From Planctomycetota bacterium (lineage in GTDB: Bacteria > Planctomycetota > Phycisphaerae > Sedimentisphaerales > Anaerobacaceae), in NCBI GenBank assembly GCA_023135935.1, contig JAGLSU010000067.1:1-34193 (forward strand): a DNA stretch of 34,193 bases. Direction: 5' to 3'. Both the position numbers and the translations under genes were made by a program. Under the pieces are notes generated by a model that saw only the letters and a list, made by a program, of their open reading frames with translations, searched no databases and was not told where the DNA came from. This document shows positions 1 through 7,388 of this stretch, piece by piece (position 1 is the first letter of the stretch; every line of letters begins with the position of its first letter).

Positions 1-1018
1 GCATCCACGCCTCTATATCGAATTTCTTCGCCTGACCTCTTCCCAAATCTCCGCTGCATACAACCGCAACTCGGTAGGGCAGTTCCAGCGCCTTCATCAC
101 TGCCTCAGCATTACTCAAAATCTCTCCGTGATACTTTTCGCTCTTTTCAGCATCATTCTCACAAATAACCACCTGCTCGACCTTATCGAACTGATGAATC
201 CTATACAATCCGTATGTATCCTTACCCGCTGCACCTGCCTCTCGCCTGAAACAACTCGACATCGAAACATATTTTTTCGGCAGACTCTTAAAATTCAATA
301 TCTCACCCATATGATATGCTGTCAAAGGAACCTCCGCCGTCCCAACTAGACTCAATTCGTCCCTCTCCATCTGGTAAGTCTGTTCTTCAGAACCCGGAAA
401 ATATCCCGTCCCGCGCATCACCTCATCTTTAGCCAAAAGCGGAACAATCAGCGGCACATAATCTTTACCAACCATATAATCCATCGAAAACTGCAATATA
501 GCCCAGTGCAGCAATGCGCCGTCACCTTTAAGAAAATAATTCCGAGTACCAGCCAACTTCACACCACGCTCGATATCTATAATCCCCAAATCCAATCCCA
601 ACTGCAAATGGTCCTTCGGCTCAAAATCAAATTCCCGAATCTCTCCCTCTTTCCTTATCTCAACATTCTCACTATCATCCTTACCTACGGGAACATCCTC
701 ATCCGCCGGCTGTGGAACCTCCGACATCAACGCATCAAATTCCGGCTGCAGTTCCTTAACATCTTTGTCAATAACCGCCTCATCCTCTTTGAGTTTCGAC
801 AACTTCGCCAATGCCGCTTCTTTTTCATCACCTGACAACTTCGGTATCGATTTGCCGATTTGATTCTTCTCGGTAACAATATCCTGAAGCTGCTGTTTTC
901 CTTTTTTCAGCGCCTCGTCAATCTCGAGCAACCTGTCAATATTCACCTTGAAGTATTTATCCTTAGCCGCCTTTTCAAATCTCTCAGGATTTTCCCGTAT
1001 CTCTTTTATATCTATCAT
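1..1018 (-). CDS. serS: Seryl-tRNA synthetase (C-terminal end truncated by window edge)
   Basis: Reverse-strand translation from the ATG at 1018: MIDIKEIRENPERFEKAAKDKYFKVNIDRLLEIDEALKKGKQQLQDIVTEKNQIGKSIPKLSG..., later FRREAGAAGKDTYGLYRIHQFDKVEQ. These are class II SerRS coiled-coil arm and motif-2 signatures. The frame stays open to position 1, so it is absent from the ORF track. Confidence 0.95.
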   Translation of the reverse strand, partial: MIDIKEIRENPERFEKAAKDKYFKVNIDRLLEIDEALKKGKQQLQDIVTEKNQIGKSIPKLSGDEKEAALAKLSKLKEDEAVIDKDVKELQPEFDALMSEVPQPADEDVPVGKDDSENVEIRKEGEIREFDFEPKDHLQLGLDLGIIDIERGVKLAGTRNYFLKGDGALLHWAILQFSMDYMVGKDYVPLIVPLLAKDEVMRGTGYFPGSEEQTYQMERDELSLVGTAEVPLTAYHMGEILNFKSLPKKYVSMSSCFRREAGAAGKDTYGLYRIHQFDKVEQVVICENDAEKSEKYHGEILSNAEAVMKALELPYRVAVVCSGDLGRGQAKKFDIEAWM

Positions 1019-1020
1019 GA

Positions 1021-2343
1021 TTATTCCTGGTATCTTTTTATAATCACCACATTATTTTGTCCGCCGAACCCAAACGATTCATTCATCGCAACATCTATCT
1101 GCATCTTTCTCGGCTCATTCGGCACATAATCCAAATCCAGTTCCCCGTCCTTGTCATGCAGGTTCATCGTCGGAGGAGCCGTATTATCACGTATAGCCAA
1201 AACACATGTAATCAACTCCGCCGCTCCCGCCGCACCAATCAAATGTCCCAGCATACTCTTAACACTACTTACCGGCGTGTTCTTCGCCTCTTCCTTAAAC
1301 ACCGCCTTAATCGCCTTCGTCTCTATCGAATCATTCTCCGTCGTACTCGTCCCGTGCGCGTTCACATAATCAACATCCTTATAACTAATCCCCGCATCCG
1401 ACAATGCCGACCTTATAGCCTGCGCCGCTCCGCGCCCATCCTCATGCATGTCTGTCACACGAAACGCGTCCGAACTGCTCCCGTAACCGATAACCTCTGC
1501 GAAAATCTCGGCTCCTCTTTTCTCTGCCGAACTCAAACTCTCAAGAACCACCACAGCTGCTCCCTCACCCAAAACAAATCCGTCCCTGCTCGCGCTGAAC
1601 GGCCGCGATGCCGTCTCCGGACTGTCGTTCCTCGTCGATAACGCCGTCAACCGATTAAATCCCATCAAACCCAAAGGATGTATCATCGAATGCGCTCCGC
1701 CGGCTATCATCACGTCAGCGTCACCCCTGCGAATTATATTCGTTGCCTCACCAATCGCCTGAGTACTCGCCGCACATGCCGTAAGACAACTGCGCGTTGG
1801 CCCGCGAGCTCCCGTCACCATCGTCACATGAGCCACCGGCATATTCGATTCCTGCTCAAGCTCACACGTCGCGCTCATCTGCCCGAATGCTGTCTCCGCC
1901 CACTTCCCCCAATCCATTTCATTTTTCTCACCGTCCCAGCCGTTCGCAATCGAATTGAAAAACGCCTCATTATCTACGGAACCTTCGCCGGCACCAAGAT
2001 ATACCCCCAATCTGCTGCGCTCTATTCCATCGCTCGGCTCATCCGTCTCAATATCTATCCCCGCCTGCCCGCATGCCTGACTCACCGCACCAACTACAAA
2101 ACTCGAACCACGACTGCCACATTCGTGCAGCTGCGTTTTTCTAGTGTACTTACTCATATCGTAATTCTTAACTTCCGCGCTGAATGTTGTCGGACACGTC
2201 GATGCGTCAAAAATCGTCGTCTTACCCACCCCATTCTTGCCCGTCATCATACCTGACCACATCGTCTCAACGTCGTGACCCATCGGGCAGATAACTCCCA
2301 TCCCCGTTATTACAACTCGCTCTTTGTTACCCTTATCTAACAT
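1021..2343 (-). CDS. fabF: Beta-ketoacyl-ACP synthase II (KSα-like, catalytically complete)
   Basis: VVITGMGVICPMG start; active-site TACAAST (Cys codon 1774-1776); NAHGTST and KSMLGHLIGAAGAAE His motifs; C-terminal NESFGFGGQNNVVIIKR. Confidence 0.95.
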   Translation of the reverse strand: MLDKGNKERVVITGMGVICPMGHDVETMWSGMMTGKNGVGKTTIFDASTCPTTFSAEVKNYDMSKYTRKTQLHECGSRGSSFVVGAVSQACGQAGIDIETDEPSDGIERSRLGVYLGAGEGSVDNEAFFNSIANGWDGEKNEMDWGKWAETAFGQMSATCELEQESNMPVAHVTMVTGARGPTRSCLTACAASTQAIGEATNIIRRGDADVMIAGGAHSMIHPLGLMGFNRLTALSTRNDSPETASRPFSASRDGFVLGEGAAVVVLESLSSAEKRGAEIFAEVIGYGSSSDAFRVTDMHEDGRGAAQAIRSALSDAGISYKDVDYVNAHGTSTTENDSIETKAIKAVFKEEAKNTPVSSVKSMLGHLIGAAGAAELITCVLAIRDNTAPPTMNLHDKDGELDLDYVPNEPRKMQIDVAMNESFGFGGQNNVVIIKRYQE

Positions 2344-3660
2344 CTAATCCTCGAACCTCTTCAATACTATCGCAGCCGTCTGACCGCCATAAGTATAACT
2401 GCAGCACAGAACATAACGTATCTCTTTCTTTATCTCCTCTGTCACAATATTCAAATTGCAACCCTCCGCTTTCTTGTCGCAATTCTTCGCTGCCGGTATC
2501 TTCCCCTCAGTTATAGCGAAAACAGCCGCGACAACATCAATCGCACCGCATGCCGCTCCCGTATTACTCAACATACTCTTCGTCGGCCAAACAGCAACAT
2601 CACTCACTGCTCCGCCCAATGCCGCTTCTATACCTCGCGACTCCGCCAAATCGTCAGCTGCTATCCCCGTCCCATGCGGAATAATCAAATCCAAATCCGC
2701 CGCGACAATTTCCGCATCCGCCAATGCCTTCTCTATCGCTATCTGAACACCCTTACCATCCGCCTCCAAATGCTCATAAGCCGAATTTATACTATTGCTC
2801 TGTCCAATACCGGCAACCTCAGCATAAATCTTTGCTCCACGTTCCGTTGCCTTCTCCAGATTCTCCAGCACCACCACTCCGGCACCTTCACCGAAAACCG
2901 CTCCCTTGGCATCGGCATCGTAAGGCCGACACGCACTCTCCGGCTCTGCGTTATTTTCGCTCGTCGCTCTACCAAGCAAACACTGACGAATCATAATCAA
3001 AGGATTCACCTTCGCCTCCGCACCACCTGCTAAAGCAACGTCAGCGTCACCCCGCGCAATAATCTGAGATGCCTCACCTATTGCCAGCTGTGCCGCTGCC
3101 TCCGCACATGTAATCGTATTGCTCGGTCCCTCAATATCGTGAATTATTCCTACATGACACGCAAGCATGTTGGGCAGATACTTCAACAACCACAAAGGCG
3201 TCACTAACTCTACTCCCTCTTTGCCCCATTTGCGAACATCGAACTTCCCCTCGGAAACACTTGCCGCCACTGCCGGTGCCAACTCTTCCAAATCGCAGCT
3301 TATAAGTCCCGCCCCAAAATTAATCGCCATACGGCTCGGCTCTACATTAATATTCTCAGCGTCAATCCCTTTGGTAACTAATCCGCTGCTCCTCAACGCT
3401 TCATCCGCTGCCACAACCGAAAGCTTAATGTCCCTCGACATCATCTTCACTGCCTTACGCTCGCTCTTCGGTAGATACTTCTGCACCTTAAATTCATCAA
3501 CTTCACCGGCTATCTTGCAGCTAAAACCCGACGGGTCAAATGCCGTAATCTTATCTATCCCGCACTTACCCGCGCAAAGACTCTCCCACATCTCAACACT
3601 GGTATTTCCTACGGGACTTATCGAACCAAGGCCGGTTATCACTACGCGAGCAGAACTCAT
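2344..3660 (-). CDS. KSβ / chain-length-factor-like beta-ketoacyl synthase homologue with altered active site
   Basis: VVITGLGSISPVG, HGTGIAADDLAE and YTYGGQTAAIVLKRFED thiolase-fold motifs. Aligned to the neighbouring FabF, the catalytic Cys is Glu (GPSNTITCAEAAAQLAIGEA; Glu codon 3100-3102) and the second catalytic His is Asn (KSMLSNTGAACGA; Asn codon 2563-2565). Confidence 0.88.
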   Translation of the reverse strand: MSSARVVITGLGSISPVGNTSVEMWESLCAGKCGIDKITAFDPSGFSCKIAGEVDEFKVQKYLPKSERKAVKMMSRDIKLSVVAADEALRSSGLVTKGIDAENINVEPSRMAINFGAGLISCDLEELAPAVAASVSEGKFDVRKWGKEGVELVTPLWLLKYLPNMLACHVGIIHDIEGPSNTITCAEAAAQLAIGEASQIIARGDADVALAGGAEAKVNPLIMIRQCLLGRATSENNAEPESACRPYDADAKGAVFGEGAGVVVLENLEKATERGAKIYAEVAGIGQSNSINSAYEHLEADGKGVQIAIEKALADAEIVAADLDLIIPHGTGIAADDLAESRGIEAALGGAVSDVAVWPTKSMLSNTGAACGAIDVVAAVFAITEGKIPAAKNCDKKAEGCNLNIVTEEIKKEIRYVLCCSYTYGGQTAAIVLKRFED

Positions 3661-4136
3661 TACTCTGTCTCCGAAAAAACCGCACCCTGAAGAAGTGATT
3701 TGAACAAATCGGTAAACACGAAATTCTCCTCCGGAAAACTCTTACCCGCTAAGTTCTGGTCTATATGACTGAACATCAAATCTATCTCTGCTATCACTTT
3801 GCCCTCGACAGTAACCTTACCGCTCGTACTCGCCGCCTCATCAGCAATAGATTCTATCTTCGCCTCCAACCTCAAGGTATCTCCAGGCCGGGCACATTCG
3901 AAAAATACGCACTTCTTTATCTTGGCCAGAATAACCTTCTCTTGAAACTTCTTCGCCTCCCCAACGAGTATACCCGCCGTCTGCGCCATCGCTTCGATAA
4001 TCAAACATTCCGGCATAACGGGATAGCCCGGAAAATGGTCGTGCAAATGCTCCTCGGAAAGTGTCACATTCTTTATCGACACGGCACTTACACCGCGGCG
4101 GAACTCAACAAATTTATCTATCCATATCCAACGCAT
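3660..4136 (-). CDS. FabZ/FabA-like hotdog-fold (3R)-hydroxyacyl-ACP dehydratase
   Basis: HFPGYPVMPECLIIEAMAQTAG with catalytic His and Glu. Overlaps the KSβ gene start by 1 nt (TAATG). Confidence 0.85.
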   Translation of the reverse strand: MRWIWIDKFVEFRRGVSAVSIKNVTLSEEHLHDHFPGYPVMPECLIIEAMAQTAGILVGEAKKFQEKVILAKIKKCVFFECARPGDTLRLEAKIESIADEAASTSGKVTVEGKVIAEIDLMFSHIDQNLAGKSFPEENFVFTDLFKSLLQGAVFSETE

Positions 4137-4217
4137 CGCACATCCATATTAAAATTTTCGGCAGGATTGCACAAGGCCACTCCTGCCGATGATATTTCTT
4201 TGGTCAAGCTATACTTT

Positions 4218-4613
4218 TTAAGCCGCGTTCAGCTTGCCCTCAACGTAATTTACAATCGCGTCGACCGTAAACAAATTACCAAGCTTATTTATATCAGGGT
4301 CACCTTCGAACGTACTTATATCAGTATGCGGCATCTTTTCACGAAGTTCCTTAAGACCAACCTCTGTCAATTTACCGTTACTGATAAATTCAGGATTGCT
4401 CAGAAGACTCTCCGCTGGGAATAATTCCTCGCGTGCAATCTTTATCCCGAACGCCTTTTCCAATCGAAACACTATGTCCAAAAAGTCGATGCTCTCCGCA
4501 CCCAAATCTCCCATCAACGTTGCCGTTGCCGTAACCTCATCATCATCTACACCCAACGCCTCTACCATCACTTCGCTAACTTCTTGGAATATCTCGTCCC
4601 GACTCATTGCCAT
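4218..4613 (-). CDS. Acyl carrier protein, extended form (131 aa)
   Basis: Phosphopantetheine site LGAESIDFLDIVFRLEKAFGIKI (Ser codon 4491-4493) and terminal TVDAIVNYVEGKL. GGAGG Shine-Dalgarno just upstream of the ATG. Confidence 0.9.
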   Translation of the reverse strand: MAMSRDEIFQEVSEVMVEALGVDDDEVTATATLMGDLGAESIDFLDIVFRLEKAFGIKIAREELFPAESLLSNPEFISNGKLTEVGLKELREKMPHTDISTFEGDPDINKLGNLFTVDAIVNYVEGKLNAA

Positions 4614-4665
4614 AATTATTACCTCCGGTTGTAATTATTTTTCTCGCTCTTCTCTTGAGCTCCTT

Positions 4666-5145
4666 CTAATCCCTTAAAAGCTTCCAGCGATTCTTCATAT
4701 TCTCAACTACCTTGGCATCAACAGCCGCCAATGACGAATCATCATCTGAAAGGTTAAAATGTCTCAATCCGAATTTAGCTTCTATAATCAACTCGCCATT
4801 CGACAAGCCGACTCCGCTAAAACTGCTTACGCTATCTTCTATCGTTTTCACACTGACAGTATATTCTATCTGAGAACCCGGCGCAAGAAAACTCTTATAT
4901 TTTACATTTCTCGCCTCTCTAAGCAATATCATACTATGCGCAAAATTCTCTGCCTCACGAACCAGCCACGATGCCGACTCCACAAGACCCTCTAATAGCA
5001 GAACACCCGGCAAAACGGGAAAAGTAGGGAAGTGGTCCGCCAAATATTCCTCACTCAGAGAAACACTCTTGACAGCCTTAATCTCCTTGCCCGGCTCCAG
5101 CGACACTATCTTGTCTATCAGTACAAATTTCATAATCTCAAACAT
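4666..5145 (-). CDS. Second FabZ/FabA-like hotdog-fold protein
   Basis: DHFPTFPVLPGVLLLEGLVESASWLV (His and Glu positions of FabZ retained). First gene of the minus-strand operon. Confidence 0.8.
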   Translation of the reverse strand: MFEIMKFVLIDKIVSLEPGKEIKAVKSVSLSEEYLADHFPTFPVLPGVLLLEGLVESASWLVREAENFAHSMILLREARNVKYKSFLAPGSQIEYTVSVKTIEDSVSSFSGVGLSNGELIIEAKFGLRHFNLSDDDSSLAAVDAKVVENMKNRWKLLRD

Positions 5146-5254
5146 TGTAATGATATCGAACCGTTTTTCCAGTTTTTTTTCCTTTTTTGATTACACCCCA
5201 ACCCAATGGTTTGATATTGGCAAATCCCGCCTGATAGATTATACTTTGCTGATT

Positions 5255-5710
5255 ATGATTGTCAGAAAAGCCAAAATCGATGATGTAAAAGCCATTAACG
5301 CACTGATTAACTCTTATGCCGAACACGATAAGATGTTATTTCGCTCTATTGCCGATATTTACGAAAATCTGCAGACATTCTCCGTCGTCGAACTCGACGG
5401 CAAAATTATCGGCTGCTGCGCGCTCCAGATAATTTGGGAAGACTTAGCCGAAATAAAATCATTAGCAGTGGACAAACCCCACACCGGAAAAGGTGCCGGT
5501 AAAATTCTCATCGAAGCAGCTGTCGCCCAAGCCGAACAAATAAACCTGCCGAAAGTCTTCGCGCTAACCCTGACACCAGATTTCTTCGAAAAAGCCGGAT
5601 TTGAAATCGTCGAAAAAGACACACTCCCCATGAAAGTCTGGACCGACTGCGCAAAATGCCCCAAACAAAAAAACTGCGACGAAATCGCCGTTACAAAAGA
5701 TTTGAAATAA
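5255..5710 (+). CDS. GNAT N-acetyltransferase (ArgA-type stand-alone family)
   Basis: Likely start at 5255 (MIVRKAKIDDVKAINALINSYAE) rather than 5069. LAVDKPHTGKGAGKILIEAAVAQA acetyl-CoA loop, FFEKAGFEIVEKDTLPMKVWTDCAKCPKQKNCDEIAV tail. Confidence 0.82.
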   Translation: MIVRKAKIDDVKAINALINSYAEHDKMLFRSIADIYENLQTFSVVELDGKIIGCCALQIIWEDLAEIKSLAVDKPHTGKGAGKILIEAAVAQAEQINLPKVFALTLTPDFFEKAGFEIVEKDTLPMKVWTDCAKCPKQKNCDEIAVTKDLK

Positions 5711-5776
5711 TCAATAGTCATAAAAAATACAACTGCTAATAAATTGTTGCACGGTTCAGCTGTTTGAAGAAAAAAG

Positions 5777-6232
5777 ATGATGAAAAAGGAATTTTCCACA
5801 TGGGTGAGGTGGCTAAAACGGAATAGTCTCGATGGTATTGAGTTTCCGGGAGTCTATGCTATTGCCCGGTCCGACAAAAACATGGATGGCACGGCGTTTT
5901 CGTGGAGACGAGAGATTGTTTATGTGGGTATGACAAATGCCAAAGGCGGCCTGAAGTCTCGACTCCAGCAATTTGACAACACAATCAAAGGAAAGGACGG
6001 GCACGGTGGCGGCCAACGCGTCCATTTCAAGTATCCTAACTATGAGAATCTCACCCCTCAGCTATACGTCTCTGTCTGCCCTTACGAATGCGATGTGAAA
6101 TCTAACCGTCCTGACGACCTTCGCGTCATGGGGGAGGTTCTAAAGCAGGAATACGAGTGTTTTGCCATATTTGCCGAAACATTCAACCAATTGCCGGAGT
6201 TCAACGACAAGAAGCTATCACCGAAGAAATGA
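5777..6232 (+). CDS. GIY-YIG nuclease-like small protein
   Basis: PGVYAIAR ... EIVYVGMTNAKGGLKSRLQQF matches GIY, YIG and Arg elements of the GIY-YIG fold. Confidence 0.65.
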   Translation: MMKKEFSTWVRWLKRNSLDGIEFPGVYAIARSDKNMDGTAFSWRREIVYVGMTNAKGGLKSRLQQFDNTIKGKDGHGGGQRVHFKYPNYENLTPQLYVSVCPYECDVKSNRPDDLRVMGEVLKQEYECFAIFAETFNQLPEFNDKKLSPKK

Positions 6233-6253
6233 AAACTGCCAGTGAAAATTATT

Positions 6254-7222
6254 TCATCCCACTTGGCGCCGCTGGAAAAGGGCGATTGCCAGCGAAAGTA
6301 TCCCAACCGTATAACACAACGCATACGAAGCACTTATCAAAATATACCTCGCCGGAACAACGCTGCCCTCATAAATAGCGTCACTTATCCAGAAAATCTG
6401 CAAATTCGGCACCAAAATCCTACCTATTTTCGCCCACAAATGCACCTCAGCAAACCGCCCAAAAGCATAATCGCTGATAAGACCGAGCAAAAATATCCCC
6501 ACGCATGCCGACAATGTCACCACGACGTTAAATCTGCTCGAAAAAGCCACCGCCAAAGCCACAATAATAAGCGCAGCCAAAAACAGCAATATCGACCCAT
6601 AAACATCCAACGCGTTTATACCGTTATTTTGAGGGTTAAAACGCCAGTGACGGTCAATAAAACACAAAAATATTATGCCAAACGTCAAAAATATACTACC
6701 CAATACCACCGCCGTCGAAGAAAACTTCATGTCATAACTATAGCTCAAAAAAGCAGTTATCAAAAATGTCAACACCACAGCCATACCACCAGCAGCCAAT
6801 ACCGTCCAGTCGTACATACCATGCTCACCATCAACAACACCGTGCCTTATGCACATTAAAAGCACTATTGTGCATATATAATGAGCCAATCCAACCGCGC
6901 CCGCCACACCCAAAAACTTCGAAATTATAAATATCGGACGTCGAACCGGCTTGCTAAGCACCGTCATTATCGTTTTATTTTCAATTTCTTCGCCAACCGC
7001 ACCGGAAGATGAGAAGATTGATATGAACAAACTAGCCAAAAATAGCGTAGATAAGCCTAATTCGCGCAAGAGCTTGTTGTCGTCGCTCAGAGTGTACATC
7101 GCAACCGACGGACTCAGGAAAAGTAAAAGCAACGCGGCGACTATTATTATGGCATAGACTGGTTGCCGAAGTGTTTCGACGAATGTGTTTTTCGTCAGTG
7201 TAAAAAGGTTCAGTTTTCGCAT
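6254..7222 (-). CDS. ABC-2 type transporter permease
   Basis: Multiple hydrophobic helices; EEIENKTIMTVLSKPVRRPIFIISKFLGV typical of ABC-2 permeases. Confidence 0.82.
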   Translation of the reverse strand: MRKLNLFTLTKNTFVETLRQPVYAIIIVAALLLLFLSPSVAMYTLSDDNKLLRELGLSTLFLASLFISIFSSSGAVGEEIENKTIMTVLSKPVRRPIFIISKFLGVAGAVGLAHYICTIVLLMCIRHGVVDGEHGMYDWTVLAAGGMAVVLTFLITAFLSYSYDMKFSSTAVVLGSIFLTFGIIFLCFIDRHWRFNPQNNGINALDVYGSILLFLAALIIVALAVAFSSRFNVVVTLSACVGIFLLGLISDYAFGRFAEVHLWAKIGRILVPNLQIFWISDAIYEGSVVPARYILISASYALCYTVGILSLAIALFQRRQVG

Positions 7223-7388
7223 AACTGATTATCCGTTATCACTGGCCTGTGTTTAAGATTCAAAACATGATTTTTTGTTAATTGTTTCTATACTAAAATG
7301 ACGTTTATTGTTATATTACACAACTTGTAAATTGTAAAGGGCTTAGCACTAATACTTTATTTAAAGATTTTTGTTCAAAAGATAAAAA

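Noticed and set aside
1057-3703. Plus-strand ORFs of 90-194 aa across the ketosynthase genes
   Set aside because: Antisense to strongly supported FabF-type genes; compositionally biased translations.
5138-5326. 62-aa minus-strand ORF upstream of the hotdog gene
   Set aside because: Overlaps the start of the GNAT gene in antisense, no ribosome-binding site or motif.
6242-6859. 205-aa plus-strand ORF over the ABC permease
   Set aside because: Lys/Arg/His/Gln-rich shadow ORF antisense to a coherent membrane protein.
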